Positions 47,887 through 57,072 of a stretch of 64,000 bases of DNA are shown here, in pieces. This DNA is from Sulfitobacter sp. (GTDB lineage: Bacteria > Pseudomonadota > Alphaproteobacteria > Rhodobacterales > Rhodobacteraceae), in assembly GCA_029252045.1 (NCBI GenBank), contig JAQXCD010000020.1, forward strand, positions 233,685 through 297,684, read 5' to 3'. The notes below the pieces were generated by a model. The model searched no databases. It was not told the DNA's origin and worked only from the letters and a program-made list of their open reading frames with translations. The first letter of the stretch is position 1. Each line of letters opens with the position of its first letter. Position numbers and translations under genes: made by a program.

Positions 47887-48881
47887 TTAGAACCCCAACA
47901 GTTTGGTAAGGCGCAGGCGCGCTGCAATCGCACCAAGGATCAACGGAGCAATTATCCCGACGGCCAGTGTCGCCGCGAGGATCACACTCACCTCACTCAT
48001 ACCAACTTTTAGCAGGATGATCCGTATTGCTGCGGAGAATACAGTGTGGGTCAGATAGATCACCATGGAGGCGCGACCAAGGCACGCAGGCTCCGCAATA
48101 GCAAAACAGCAGGCCCATTGTCTGCCCCCCGATCAAGGCACAGCCATGCACCCCATGCCAACACAACAAGTACAAACGAGTGCAGCACGGAGGTCTTCTC
48201 ACCCTGCACGGCCCATATCAGCGCTGCAAATCCGAAGGCACAAACCAACCCTGCGACAGCCGGGACGCGGTAGGCCGTGAGCCCGCCCGCCGCGATGCCG
48301 ATCAGGAAATACGGGAAATGTTAGAACATTGGCCCCCAGATGAGTGAGGGAACGGGGATGTAGGGGTTTAGTGCAGCCCAGATGACCGCAACGCCTGCAC
48401 ATACCCCCCGCAGAACATTCGGACCAATCCGGTCAGGCACCAAGGCATAGCCGAAGACAAGCACGCTTTGGCAAATGAAGAGCGCCCAAAGGAACCACAA
48501 ATGCTCATAGGGCGGCAGCGGGATGATCGGGATTTTTTGAAGCCCAACCGGATTGTTAACCGATTGCCCCACTGCGAGCTTGAGCCCGAAGAATATCCAG
48601 CTCCATAGGGCCATCGGCCAGAGCAAGCGGGTGAGGCGCCCCCTCATCAGGGGTTTTGTTCCGTATTTCTGGAGCGTTTCCAGAAACAACAGGCCGGAGA
48701 GAAAGAAGAACAGCGGCATATGGAACGCATAGATTGCATAATCCACGAGCCTGAACAGCGCTTCGTCCGGCAAGAGCCCTGCACCACGGGCACCCCGCCA
48801 TGCATGGCCAAACACAACCAGCAGAATCCCGATTCCCTTCGCGCTATCCAAGGCATCAAGTCGGGCGGTCGGAGCGGTCAT
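47887..48881 (-). pseudogene. Acyltransferase-3 family membrane protein, broken by stop and frameshift
   Basis: The first 186 residues (LDSAKGIGILLVVFGHAWRG, YAFHMPLFFFLSGLLFLETL) are the N-terminus of an integral-membrane O-acyltransferase (OafA/WecH type), with the catalytic His in VVFGHAW. A TAA at 48321-48323 interrupts the frame after GPMF. The same frame then continues with FPYFLIGIAAGGLTAYRVPA and further spans until it closes at 48060. The family C-terminus (CLGRASMVIYLTHTVFSAAI, ending KLLGF) lies in another frame, so there is also a frameshift, most likely between about 48070 and 48140. Two lesions make a sequencing error less likely. Sits between rpmD and rplO. Confidence 0.8.
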
Positions 48882-49016
48882 TTAGCAGGTTCTCTTGTGG
48901 CTAGCGGGAGGCGTTTGAAGTTTCTTAACCGGTTCAGACCAGCGAAATTAGTGGAATAGATGGCAACATCGGTCCAATATCTGGACTTCCGATATTGACC
49001 CTCGCCCTCTAAACGC

Positions 49017-49044
49017 AAAACGCCCCACAGGGACCTGCGGGGCG
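49017..49044 (-). terminator. Terminator after rpmD
   Basis: CGCCCCACAG / CTGCGGGGCG with one mismatch and a 4-base loop, followed by TTTTGCGTTT on the minus strand, 46 bases after rpmD. It separates the spc-type unit from the acyltransferase remnant and rplO. Confidence 0.75.
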
Positions 49045-49089
49045 TCGCGTTTCGATGCGAGACATCAAATCTGCAAACTTCGTTTGAAG

Positions 49090-49278
49090 TTAGCCTTTTT
49101 CTTCGAGGATCTCGACCATGTGGCTGATCTTGCGGATCATGCCGCGCACGGAAGGTGTATCTTCCAGTTCGCGAACACGGTGCATTTTGTTCAGACCCAG
49201 ACCGATCAGCGTTGCACGCTGGTCTGCGGGGCGGCGGATTGGCGAGCCAACCTGCTTGATAACAATAGTCTTAGCCAT
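49090..49278 (-). CDS. rpmD: 50S ribosomal protein L30
   Basis: 62 residues: [20 protein letters not shown], then [20 protein letters not shown]. Standard bacterial L30. Two bases after rpsE and last gene before a terminator. Confidence 0.95.
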   Translation of the reverse strand: MAKTIVIKQVGSPIRRPADQRATLIGLGLNKMHRVRELEDTPSVRGMIRKISHMVEILEEKG

Positions 49279-49280
49279 GC

Positions 49281-49871
49281 TTATGCCTCCTCAGCCACTT
49301 GGGTGGACGAGTCACTTGCATCGTCACGCTTTGGCAGGATGTCGGCCACTTTCTTACCGCGACGCTGCGCGACAGAACGTGGAGACTGTTCTTTTTTCAA
49401 TCCGTCCATCGTGGCGCGGATCATGTTGTAAGGGTTCTGGGAACCGATGGACTTGGACACAACGTCCTTGATGCCCAGCATTTCGAACACGGCACGCATT
49501 GGACCACCGGCGATGATGCCTGTACCCTCTGGTGCTGTGCGCATGACCACTTTGCCGGCACCGTGACGGCCCTGCATATCGTGGTGCAACGTGCGGCCTT
49601 CGCGCAGCTGAACGCGGATCATCTGGCGCTTGGCCTGCTCGGTTGCCTTGCGGATCGCCTCAGGCACCTCTTTGGCTTTACCTTTGCCGAAACCGACACG
49701 ACCTTTTTGGTCACCAACAACTACAAGAGCGGCGAAACCGAAGCGCTTACCACCTTTTACAGTTTTGGAAACACGGTTGATCGCGACAAGGCGATCAGCG
49801 AATTCCGGTGCTGCTTCTTCGCGGGGACCGCGGCGGTTGTTGTTGCCGCCTCTGTTATCTTCTCTGGCCAT
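49281..49871 (-). CDS. rpsE: 30S ribosomal protein S5
   Basis: 196 residues from ATG 49871; the track start adds a 27-residue leader over the intergenic gap. A Asn/Gly/Arg-rich N-terminus ([12 protein letters not shown]) precedes the S5 domains: [20 protein letters not shown] and [21 protein letters not shown]-terminal extension ends STQVAEEA. Confidence 0.96.
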   Translation of the reverse strand: MAREDNRGGNNNRRGPREEAAPEFADRLVAINRVSKTVKGGKRFGFAALVVVGDQKGRVGFGKGKAKEVPEAIRKATEQAKRQMIRVQLREGRTLHHDMQGRHGAGKVVMRTAPEGTGIIAGGPMRAVFEMLGIKDVVSKSIGSQNPYNMIRATMDGLKKEQSPRSVAQRRGKKVADILPKRDDASDSSTQVAEEA

Positions 49872-49979
49872 GTCGGCCTCCTTAAACTTGCGGGCAAGTG
49901 CCCTGTTTTCACAATCCTGGTGGGACAAGTCCCCCGGATCATCGAGAGGCACAATGTACGGACCTCTTCAAAAGCATGC

Positions 49980-50009
49980 GCCCCCGACCTGCTAACGCAG
50001 AGCGGGGGC
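49980..50009. other. Hairpin in rplR-rpsE gap
   Basis: GCCCCCG...CGGGGGC with inner CTGC-taac-GCAG, two stems and small internal loops, no T-tract. Lies 8 bases past the rplR stop in a 146-base gap that holds no gene. Confidence 0.5.
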
Positions 50010-50017
50010 TGCACTAT

Positions 50018-50377
50018 TTAGATCTTCAAGCCACCTTCGCGGGCAGCGTCGGCCAAGGCCTTCACTTTACCGTGGAAGAGGTAACCGCCGCGATCGAAGT
50101 AAGCAACTTCTACACCAGCAGCCTTGGCACGCTCGGCAATTGCCACGCCTACCTTGGTTGCTGCTTCGATGTTGTTCTTACCCACAACGCCAAGAACCTT
50201 CTCAAGCGACGAGGCGGAGGCGACTGTTACGCCATTCACATCGTCGATCAGCTGAACGCTGATGTTCTTGTTGGAGCGGTGCACGCTGAGGCGCATGCGC
50301 CCACGGTTCGTGCGACGAAGTTTGTTCCGAACGCGCAGGCGGCGTTTGATGAACAGTTGTCTTTTGCTGTTTGCCAT
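50018..50377 (-). CDS. rplR: 50S ribosomal protein L18
   Basis: 119 residues. [20 protein letters not shown] and [20 protein letters not shown] are conserved; ends [20 protein letters not shown]. Binds 5S rRNA. Confidence 0.96.
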   Translation of the reverse strand: MANSKRQLFIKRRLRVRNKLRRTNRGRMRLSVHRSNKNISVQLIDDVNGVTVASASSLEKVLGVVGKNNIEAATKVGVAIAERAKAAGVEVAYFDRGGYLFHGKVKALADAAREGGLKI

Positions 50378-50388
50378 CTGTGCGTTCC

Positions 50389-50922
50389 TTACTTCTTCTT
50401 GCCTTCTTTGCGGAAGACGAACTCACCCTTATAGCGGATGCCTTTGCCCTTATAGGGCTCGGGCTTACGCCATGCGCGAATGTTCGCAGCGACTTGACCA
50501 ACAAGTTGTTCGTCAATGCCTTCCACAATGATTTCAGTCTGCTTTGGCGCCGTTACAGTCACGCCTGCTGGCGGTGTGTAATCGACGTCATGGGACAGGC
50601 CGAGGTTCAGTTTCAATGTGTTGCCGGTCATGGCAGCACGGTAACCAACACCCTGGATTTCAAGCTCTTTCTTGAAACCGTCGGTGACGCCAGTGACAAG
50701 ATTGCGAACCATAGTGCGGGACATGCCCCACTGCTGGCGCGCACGCTTGGACTTGCCGCGTGGCGTGATTGTTACGGCACTGTCTTCGACCGTGAACGTA
50801 ACATCATCTGTTGCTTTGAAGGTCCGGACCCCTTTGGGGCCTTTCACTTCGATGGTCTGGCCGCTGACCGAAGCGGTAACACCGCTGGGCAGGTCGACGG
50901 GCTTTTTACCAATACGAGACAT
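50389..50922 (-). CDS. rplF: 50S ribosomal protein L6
   Basis: 177 residues. [21 protein letters not shown]-terminus and the C-terminal [20 protein letters not shown] motif near the sarcin-ricin loop. Eleven bases before rplR. Confidence 0.96.
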   Translation of the reverse strand: MSRIGKKPVDLPSGVTASVSGQTIEVKGPKGVRTFKATDDVTFTVEDSAVTITPRGKSKRARQQWGMSRTMVRNLVTGVTDGFKKELEIQGVGYRAAMTGNTLKLNLGLSHDVDYTPPAGVTVTAPKQTEIIVEGIDEQLVGQVAANIRAWRKPEPYKGKGIRYKGEFVFRKEGKKK

Positions 50923-50932
50923 GATCTACTCC

Positions 50933-51325
50933 TTAGAATACGGTGCAGAGCACTTCGCCGCCAACATTGGCAGCGCGCGCAGCAGCGTCCGACATCACAC
51001 CTTTTGGGGTGGAGACAATCGACACACCAAGGCCCTGACGGACTGTTGGGATGTCTTGTGCGCCCAAGTAAACGCGACGACCGGGTTTGGAGACCCGCTT
51101 CAGTTCACGAATAACAGGTTCGCCCTCGTAGTACTTCAGGCTGATTTCGATGGCAGGGTGGCCGTCGGCGCCTGTCATCTTTTCATAGCCACGGATGTAG
51201 CCTTCGTCCGCCAGCACGTCCAGTACCCACGCACGCAGCTTGGAAGCTGGTGTCATGACTGTGGACTTGCCGCGCAACTGGCTGTTGCGGATGCGTGTCA
51301 GCATATCTGCGATAGGATCGGTCAT
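50933..51325 (-). CDS. rpsH: 30S ribosomal protein S8
   Basis: 130 residues. [20 protein letters not shown] at the N-terminus and [20 protein letters not shown] at the C-terminus. In many bacteria S8 is the translational regulator of the spc operon; this could hold here. Confidence 0.96.
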   Translation of the reverse strand: MTDPIADMLTRIRNSQLRGKSTVMTPASKLRAWVLDVLADEGYIRGYEKMTGADGHPAIEISLKYYEGEPVIRELKRVSKPGRRVYLGAQDIPTVRQGLGVSIVSTPKGVMSDAAARAANVGGEVLCTVF

Positions 51326-51338
51326 CTAATATGCTCCC

Positions 51339-51644
51339 TTACCAGCTCGACTTGACCATGCCGGGGATCTGGCCAGCGGAGCCCAGATCACGCAGCGCGA
51401 TACGCGAGATTTTCAGTTTACGGTAATAAGCGTGCGGACGGCCTGTCAGCTGGCAACGGTTGTGCAGACGCACAGCCGAAGAGTTGCGTGGCAGTTTCGC
51501 AAGCGCGAGGGTTGCCCGGAAACGCTCGTCCATCGGCTTTTCTTGGTCGTTGATAATTGTCTTCAACTCCAACCGCTTGGCGGCGTATTTCTTCACCAGT
51601 GCTTCACGCTTGGTTTCGCGTGCGATCATGGATTTCTTAGCCAT
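51339..51644 (-). CDS. rpsN: 30S ribosomal protein S14 (zinc-free)
   Basis: 101 residues with [20 protein letters not shown] and [20 protein letters not shown]. Long S14 form lacking the four zinc cysteines (only one Cys), as usual in Proteobacteria. Confidence 0.96.
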   Translation of the reverse strand: MAKKSMIARETKREALVKKYAAKRLELKTIINDQEKPMDERFRATLALAKLPRNSSAVRLHNRCQLTGRPHAYYRKLKISRIALRDLGSAGQIPGMVKSSW

Positions 51645-51662
51645 ATCTATTCCTCTCCGCGC

Positions 51663-52226
51663 TTAGGAAGTGAAGGGCATGTTGAAAAGCTTCAACATTG
51701 CCTTCGCTTCGGCGTCGGTTTTCGCTGTAGTAGCGATTACGATGTCCATGCCCCAGTTTTCGTCGATTTTATCGAAATCGATTTCGGGGAACACGAGGTG
51801 CTCTTTCAGGCCCATGGCATAGTTGCCGTTGCCATCAAAAGATTTGCCGTTGATGCCGCGGAAGTCGCGGATACGAGGCATTGCAACTGTGATCAGACGA
51901 TCAAGGAATTCGTACATCCGGTCACCACGAAGAGTAACCTTGGCACCCAGTGGCATTTCTTCCCGTACCCGGAAACCCGCGATGGATTTCTTGGCGATGG
52001 TTGTCAGTGCTTTCTGGCCCGCGATCAGTGTCAGGTCTTCCTGAGCGGATTTGGCTTTCTTGCTGTCACGGACAGCTTCTGCGCCACAACCGATGTTCAG
52101 GACGATCTTGTCCAGACGGGGGATCTGCATGTCGTTGGTATAGCCGAATTCTTCTTTCATCGCCGCGCGGATGCGGTTCTGGAAATCGGCCTTGAGGCGG
52201 GGTGTATAAGCTGCAGTATCGAGCAT
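51663..52226 (-). CDS. rplE: 50S ribosomal protein L5
   Basis: 187 residues. [20 protein letters not shown] and [20 protein letters not shown] are conserved. 5S rRNA-binding. Overlaps rplX by one base. Confidence 0.96.
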   Translation of the reverse strand: MLDTAAYTPRLKADFQNRIRAAMKEEFGYTNDMQIPRLDKIVLNIGCGAEAVRDSKKAKSAQEDLTLIAGQKALTTIAKKSIAGFRVREEMPLGAKVTLRGDRMYEFLDRLITVAMPRIRDFRGINGKSFDGNGNYAMGLKEHLVFPEIDFDKIDENWGMDIVIATTAKTDAEAKAMLKLFNMPFTS

Positions 52227-52531
52227 CAGATTACGTCCCCTGTTGTCTTGGCGAAGCGAACTTTGTTTTCGCCGTCCATTTTGAACCCAACGCGTGTCGG
52301 CTTGCCGTTGGCATCCTTGATCGCGAGGTTGCTCAGATCGATCGGCATCGCCTTTGGGATGCGACCGCCCTGAGATGTCTGGGTCTGGCGTGTGGCACGG
52401 ATGTAGACGTTAATGCCGTCTACAACAGCCTTGCCTGTTTTTGGGTCAACGGAGGCAATCTTGCCTTCCTTGCCTTTGTCCTTGCCGGCAAGAACGATGA
52501 CAGTGTCACCTTTTTTGAGCTTAGCAGCCAT
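52226..52531 (-). CDS. rplX: 50S ribosomal protein L24
   Basis: 101 residues with the KOW motif [20 protein letters not shown] and [20 protein letters not shown]. Early assembly protein at the exit tunnel. Two bases after rplN. Confidence 0.96.
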   Translation of the reverse strand: MAAKLKKGDTVIVLAGKDKGKEGKIASVDPKTGKAVVDGINVYIRATRQTQTSQGGRIPKAMPIDLSNLAIKDANGKPTRVGFKMDGENKVRFAKTTGDVI

Positions 52532-52533
52532 GG

Positions 52534-52902
52534 TTACAGCACCTCCGGAGCGAGCGAGATGATTTTCATGAAGTTCTTGGCGCGCAGCTCACGAACAACT
52601 GGTCCGAAGATACGGGTACCAACTGGCTCGTTGTTGTTATTCAGGATAACAGCAGCGTTGCGATCAAAACGGATGGCTGTGCCATCGTCACGACGAACTT
52701 CTTTTGCGGTACGAACGACAACGGCTTTACGCACGTCACCTTTCTTAACACGGCCGCGTGGAATGGCTTCCTTTACCGACACGACAATAATGTCGCCGAC
52801 GGATGCGTACTTACGCTTGGAACCACCCAGGACCTTGATGCACTGAACACGGCGAGCGCCGCTGTTGTCAGCAACATCCAGGTTGGTCTGCATCTGGATC
52901 AT
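52534..52902 (-). CDS. rplN: 50S ribosomal protein L14
   Basis: 122 residues, [20 protein letters not shown] start and [20 protein letters not shown]. Intersubunit-bridge protein. A 112-base gap separates it from rpsQ. Confidence 0.97.
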   Translation of the reverse strand: MIQMQTNLDVADNSGARRVQCIKVLGGSKRKYASVGDIIVVSVKEAIPRGRVKKGDVRKAVVVRTAKEVRRDDGTAIRFDRNAAVILNNNNEPVGTRIFGPVVRELRAKNFMKIISLAPEVL

Positions 52903-53014
52903 TTGGTTTCTCCCGACCTGTAGGGGGCGATGCGTGCCTGATCCCTAGGGTTTCGATTAAGTTGTTATCCGAAATGGATAACGCGACCACCTATGCAGGC
53001 AGCCGCGTGAACAA

Positions 53015-53251
53015 TCATGCTTCCGCGATGATTACTTCCCAACGCTTGGTTTTGGAACGTGGTGCACATTCGATGATGCGAACTTGCTCGCCCACTTTGA
53101 ATGTGTTGTTTTCATCGTGCGCCCGGTATTTTTTGGACTTACGGATGGTCTTTTTCAGAACCGGGTGCGTAAAGCGACGCTCTACGGATACGGTTACTGT
53201 CTGTTCATTGGCGTCCGAGGTTACGGTGCCTGTCAGGATACGCTTTGGCAT
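53015..53251 (-). CDS. rpsQ: 30S ribosomal protein S17
   Basis: 78 residues with [20 protein letters not shown] and [22 protein letters not shown]-fold 16S rRNA-binding protein. Fifteen bases after rpmC. Confidence 0.95.
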   Translation of the reverse strand: MPKRILTGTVTSDANEQTVTVSVERRFTHPVLKKTIRKSKKYRAHDENNTFKVGEQVRIIECAPRSKTKRWEVIIAEA

Positions 53252-53266
53252 AGGTCTAGGCTCCTC

Positions 53267-53473
53267 TTACGCGTCTGTCGCTGCGGCTGCAGCTTTCATG
53301 TTCAACACAGTCTTCACGCGGGCGACGTCACGCTTGACGGAACGCAGGCGCGATGCATTTTCCAGCTGGCCGGTGGCTTGCTGGAAGCGCAGGTTGAACG
53401 CTTCTTTTTTCAGGTTAACAAGTTCATCGCGGAGCTGGTCCGGCGTCTTGTCGTGCAGTTCTTTGGCGATCAT
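53267..53473 (-). CDS. rpmC: 50S ribosomal protein L29
   Basis: 68 residues from ATG 53473 with AAAGGAAATGGC directly upstream; the track start adds seven residues. [20 protein letters not shown] and [20 protein letters not shown] are typical. It is now the first gene of its unit because an island separates it from rplP. Confidence 0.94.
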   Translation of the reverse strand: MIAKELHDKTPDQLRDELVNLKKEAFNLRFQQATGQLENASRLRSVKRDVARVKTVLNMKAAAAATDA

Positions 53474-53548
53474 GCCATTTCCTTTCAACATCACCAGTAG
53501 GCCCCGAGAGGGTGACCATGATTCTGATGGAGTTCATGATGAAGCTGC

Positions 53549-53577
53549 CGTTTAGGCGCAATACTCCCGCAGCGCAA
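53549..53577 (-). promoter_or_regulatory. Weak candidate promoter for rpmC unit
   Basis: Minus strand TTGCGC, 17-base spacer, TAAACG, 76 bases before rpmC. Only a partial -10 match, but a promoter is required here because the neighbouring island runs the other way. The 200-base gap (53474-53673) is divergent with the SDR gene. Confidence 0.3.
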
Positions 53578-53673
53578 CCCTAAAGGCGCGAAACACTCCG
53601 GTAGATTTCCGTATCTATAGTAGCGCCCGTTTCTGAATGGCGCTAGTTTCGCCTCAAACCAACGGAGGCAGCC

Positions 53674-54426
53674 ATGACAGACAAAATCGCTCTTGTGACA
53701 GGGGCTGCGCGGGGGATCGGGCTGGCCACCACAAATACCCTGATCGCACAGGGCTGGCGGGTGGCGATGGTCGACCGTGACGTCGATACGCTGCGCGATG
53801 CTGCCGCGCCCCTGAATGCGGCAAGCGCCTTTGTGCATGACGTCTCTGACCCAGATCAAGTGTCAGAGATGATCACGGCAGTGACCCGCAGCTTTGGCCG
53901 TATCGACGCTGTGGTAAACAATGCCGGTGTCGCCGATTTCGGCCCGATCGAGCAAGCCGACTTTGCCCGCTGGCGCACAGTGATGCAGACCAATCTGGAC
54001 GGGGTTTTTTTGGTCAGTCAGGCCGCCATCCCCGCCCTGCGTGAAACCAAAGGCGCGCTGGTGAACATCGCGTCAATCTCTGGTCTGCGCGCGTCAACCC
54101 TGCGGGTGGCCTATGGCACCTCCAAGGCCGCTGTGATCCACCTGACCAAACAGCAGGCAGCCGAGCTAGGCGAATACGGCATCCGCGCCAATTGCGTCTG
54201 TCCCGGCCCCGTGCGCACCAAACTGGCTATGGCTGTGCATACCCAAGATATCATTGACGCCTACCACGATGCCATCCCGCTGAACCGCTACGGCAGCGAG
54301 ACCGAGATCGCCGAGGTGATCGCCTTTCTGTGTTCAGACAAGGCCAGCTATGTCACTGGTCAGGTCATCGCCGCAGACGGCGGTTTTGAAAGCACAGGCG
54401 TCGGCCTGCCCTCACTCAGGAGCTAA
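53674..54426 (+). CDS. SDR-family NAD(P)-dependent oxidoreductase
   Basis: 250 residues, classical short-chain dehydrogenase. Cofactor motif TGAARGIGLATT, NNAG in AVVNNAGVAD, catalytic Ser in NIASISG and YxxxK in AYGTSKAAV, then CPGPVRTKLAM. An Asp (MVDRDVD) after the second strand favours NAD(H). Substrate unknown. ATG 53674 has GGAGGC 7 bases upstream. Oriented against the surrounding ribosomal genes and first of a three-gene operon. Confidence 0.88.
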   Translation: MTDKIALVTGAARGIGLATTNTLIAQGWRVAMVDRDVDTLRDAAAPLNAASAFVHDVSDPDQVSEMITAVTRSFGRIDAVVNNAGVADFGPIEQADFARWRTVMQTNLDGVFLVSQAAIPALRETKGALVNIASISGLRASTLRVAYGTSKAAVIHLTKQQAAELGEYGIRANCVCPGPVRTKLAMAVHTQDIIDAYHDAIPLNRYGSETEIAEVIAFLCSDKASYVTGQVIAADGGFESTGVGLPSLRS

Positions 54427-54429
54427 CAC

Positions 54430-55041
54430 ATGCCCGAAATCAAATCCCTTTTCGTAACCCGCCTGTACCATGCCAGCTTAGACGGCATTGACGCGGATGA
54501 GTTGGAGAAATCCTGCTATTCCATAGCCGAGGACGACGAGGCAGGGCAAGAGTGGTGTGAGGAGAACGGCTATCCCGGTTACACCTCTTATGCCTCGCTG
54601 ACCGATCTTGGCTGGCGCTTTCCGATCTTTGCGGATGTGATCAAAGCGGTTGATGCGCATGTGGCGGCTTTTGCGGAAGACTTGCAGCTGAACCTCGACG
54701 GGCGCGCGCTCAAGCTGGAAGACATCTGGATCAACATCCTGCCCGAGGGTGGCACCCATTCGGGCCACATCCACCCGCACTCGGTGATTTCGGGTACAAC
54801 CTATGTTGCGATGCCGGACGGCGCGAGCACGATCAAATTCGAAGACCCGCGCCTGCCCATGATGATGGCCGCCCCTGCCCGCGTCAAAGACGCGCGTGAG
54901 GAGCTGCGGACCTTTACCTATGTCGCACCTGCCGTGGGGGATGTGCTGCTCTGGGAGAGTTTCATTCGGCATGAGGTGCCGATGAACATGTCTGAGGAAG
55001 ACCGGATTTCGGTGTCGTTCAACTATAGCTGGCAGGGATGA
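54430..55041 (+). CDS. Putative 2OG-Fe(II) oxygenase (TIGR02466-like)
   Basis: 203 residues. The region GGTHSGHIHPHSVISGTTYV, then STIKFEDPRLP and ESFIRHEVPMN...RISVSFN fits the double-stranded beta-helix iron site of TIGR02466-type putative 2-oxoglutarate oxygenases (N-terminal His cluster, distal His, then Arg for 2OG). Assignment is from recalled motif layout, so the substrate and even activity are unproven. Three bases after the SDR stop and overlapping the hemerythrin gene by 4. Confidence 0.65.
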   Translation: MPEIKSLFVTRLYHASLDGIDADELEKSCYSIAEDDEAGQEWCEENGYPGYTSYASLTDLGWRFPIFADVIKAVDAHVAAFAEDLQLNLDGRALKLEDIWINILPEGGTHSGHIHPHSVISGTTYVAMPDGASTIKFEDPRLPMMMAAPARVKDAREELRTFTYVAPAVGDVLLWESFIRHEVPMNMSEEDRISVSFNYSWQG

Positions 55042-55628
55042 TATTGAAGGGTGACCTACGCGGCGTGCCGCTTTCCGATCTGTCGGTCGAGGATGGCATC
55101 CGCCCGCTACGCCCTGATCTGGGCGCGGTGCCAGCGCACCAACGACAGCCCGGCAAGCACCTTGCAGCCATTCACCGCCACTATCTGATAGAGATGGGCC
55201 GCATCGCGCAGGTCCTGCGCCGGATCGAGGCCGGCGAGGCGCCGCCTGCCGAACTCAAGCACATCGTGCTGAACGCGGAGATGACCCAGAACTTTCGCGC
55301 CTTCGGTACAATTTGCGGGCAGGAGTGCCGGGTGCTGACCATGCACCATGACATCGAAGAACAGTCGATCTTTCCCCAGCTGCACGCCAGTGGATCAGAA
55401 GCGATGCGGAAGATCGTGGACCGTTTGCGAGCGGAGCATCTGGTTGTTCATGAACTGCTGGAGCGGCTGGCCGCCGTGGCGGATGATCTGGCCGCAACCC
55501 CCGATGCAGAGACGTTTGCGCAGGCCGGCGCGATATTCGACAAGCTGTGGGAGGTGGTCAAATCCCATTTCCACTACGAGGAGACCACGCTGGCAGAGGC
55601 TCTGGGGTATTACGGCGTCATGGTCTGA
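55038..55628 (+). CDS. Hemerythrin/HHE-domain protein
   Basis: 196 residues. Iron-ligand pattern of an HHE helical bundle: His in HLAAIHRHYL, MHHDIEEQSIFPQL, RAEHLVVHELLE and KSHFHYEETTLAEAL. Such proteins bind a diiron site that can carry oxygen, sense it or handle iron and NO. ATG 55038 overlaps the previous stop (ATGA), so oxygenase and hemerythrin are translationally coupled, which suggests a shared oxygen or iron function (inference). Confidence 0.82.
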   Translation: MILKGDLRGVPLSDLSVEDGIRPLRPDLGAVPAHQRQPGKHLAAIHRHYLIEMGRIAQVLRRIEAGEAPPAELKHIVLNAEMTQNFRAFGTICGQECRVLTMHHDIEEQSIFPQLHASGSEAMRKIVDRLRAEHLVVHELLERLAAVADDLAATPDAETFAQAGAIFDKLWEVVKSHFHYEETTLAEALGYYGVMV

Positions 55629-55632
55629 GGGC

Positions 55633-55830
55633 CTACTTCTTCTTGCGCGCCGCTTCCTGCTCCTTGACCAAAGCCTTCTCTTCTTTGGTCATCTTGTTGC
55701 CCCACTGGTTGTTGGACAGACCCAGATCGGCAGGCATGGGCTTGGTCTTGCCCTTCTTGATCGCGCCGCCTTTGTTAAGGAACTCGGCGATGAGGTCTTC
55801 ATCGGTGGTGGGTTTGGGAACTTGTTTCAT
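55633..55830 (-). CDS. Small basic hypothetical protein
   Basis: 65 residues: KPTTDEDLIAEFLNKGGAIK, KKGKTKPMPADLGLSNNQWG and a charged helix ending KEQEAARKKK. Highly basic, no membrane span, no family recalled with certainty. Looks suited to RNA or ribosome binding, but that is only composition. A GGAGCC site precedes the ATG. Convergent with the hemerythrin gene (4 bases apart). Confidence 0.6.
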   Translation of the reverse strand: MKQVPKPTTDEDLIAEFLNKGGAIKKGKTKPMPADLGLSNNQWGNKMTKEEKALVKEQEAARKKK

Positions 55831-55932
55831 GTGGGTGGCTCCTTTTGGTGTTGGAGTTGATAATTGTTTGAAATTATCTCAATTTATGCGAAATGACCAA
55901 TTTGCATATTATATTCTCCGAAAATTTCTTAA

Positions 55933-56438
55933 CTAGAGTTTTACTGCATTCCCAGTGCGCCAAGCGTGAGCGCTACCGTCAGCTCGTAATGCGCAGCGAT
56001 AGGGTGAAACCCACTGTGACATTGATATTCCGTCTCGAATCTCAAGAATAGGAATTTCGATGCTGATGTCTGATATATGACCCCTCGCGATTTTTTCGAT
56101 TAGTGTTCTGATTTGCTCGTCAATCAATAAATTTGCCTCTTCGGGCCAGTGCCAATTAAATAGGCCAGCATCTTCCTGAGCGGCGGCAGCAATCAGATCA
56201 AAACAGGCGTCTGTGGGCTCCTCAATCCAGCCTCACCCATTTCTTCAAAGGCCCTTAATTCAGACCTGTGTCCTTCCTCAGCTTCCAAGGCTTTTCGTGC
56301 AGCTTCGCGCTCTTCTTCAACAAGAGCCGCTTCCAACCTGCTGGCAAGATCAAGATGCCGTTGCTGGTTAAAGCTAAAAGAAATTCCGGCGAGTACGACA
56401 AACAGTATACCGAGAAGAATATAATAACGGCGATTCAT
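55933..56438 (-). pseudogene. Frameshifted membrane-anchored coiled-coil protein
   Basis: The 5' part (MNRRYYILLGILFVVLAGIS, one membrane anchor, then Glu/Ala-rich RLEAALVEEEREAARKALEA) runs out of frame at GEAGLRSPQ and stops at 56193. A different frame takes over without a gap: GWIEEPTDACFDLIAAAAQE ... LLIDEQIRTLIEKIARGHIS to NAVKL. Joined, they give about 167 residues, so one base was probably lost near 56230. Function unknown. AT-richer than the ribosomal genes around it, which suggests acquisition. Confidence 0.65.
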
Positions 56439-56534
56439 TTTAGCGCTCCTTAGCCATCAAAGGTCTCCGCTCAGGTTAGATTAATATTGGTATTCAACGC
56501 CGTGGAAAAGTAGATTTTTCAAACAACTAAAATG

Positions 56535-56572
56535 AAAAAGCCCCCGCTGTTTATCACAGCGGGGGCTTTTTT
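56535..56572. terminator. Strong bidirectional terminator after rplP
   Basis: AAAAAGCCCCCGCTG / CAGCGGGGGCTTTTT, a 15-base perfect stem with a 7-base loop and T run on either strand. It ends the rplB-rplP transcript. Confidence 0.92.
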
Positions 56573-56595
56573 ATCTCTATAACTTGGTCAGTGAA

Positions 56596-56644
56596 GGTGC
56601 GCAGCTAGTGCGCACCCTACATAGGGTGCGCATTTATGCGCACC
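56596..56644. repeat. Cluster of TGCGCA palindromes downstream of rplP
   Basis: Four copies of (G)GTGCGCA or its complement in 49 bases. The central pair forms TGCGCACCCT-acat-AGGGTGCGCA (56609-56632), a 10-base perfect stem. It lies between the rplP stop and the terminator. Confidence 0.65.
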
Positions 56645-56646
56645 GT

Positions 56647-57060
56647 TTACCAATCCTCGCGTACGACTACGCGCGTTTTGATTGGCAGCTTCATCGCTGC
56701 GAGGCGCAGGGCCTCACGGGCGATGTCGTCACCTACACCGTCGATTTCGAACATGACGCGGCCTGGCTTTACTTTGCATGCCCAGAAATCCACGGAACCT
56801 TTACCTTTACCCATACGCACTTCGACGGGCTTGGAGGTTACTGGAACATCCGGGAAAATGCGGATCCAGACACGGCCCTGACGCTTCATGTGGCGCGTCA
56901 TGGCACGGCGTGCAGCTTCGATCTGGCGCGCTGTGATACGCTCAGGCTCGGTTGCTTTGAGACCGTAAGTGCCAAAGTTCAGGTCAGACCCGCCCTTCGC
57001 AAGGCCCTTGATGGAACCTTTGAACTGCTTACGGAATTTGGTACGTTTTGGCTGTAGCAT
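56647..57060 (-). CDS. rplP: 50S ribosomal protein L16
   Basis: 137 residues. [20 protein letters not shown] start, [20 protein letters not shown] and [20 protein letters not shown], near the peptidyl-transferase A-site. Last gene of the rplB unit and the gene nearest to the oxygenase island. Confidence 0.97.
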   Translation of the reverse strand: MLQPKRTKFRKQFKGSIKGLAKGGSDLNFGTYGLKATEPERITARQIEAARRAMTRHMKRQGRVWIRIFPDVPVTSKPVEVRMGKGKGSVDFWACKVKPGRVMFEIDGVGDDIAREALRLAAMKLPIKTRVVVREDW

Positions 57061-57072
57061 CTATTCTACTCC

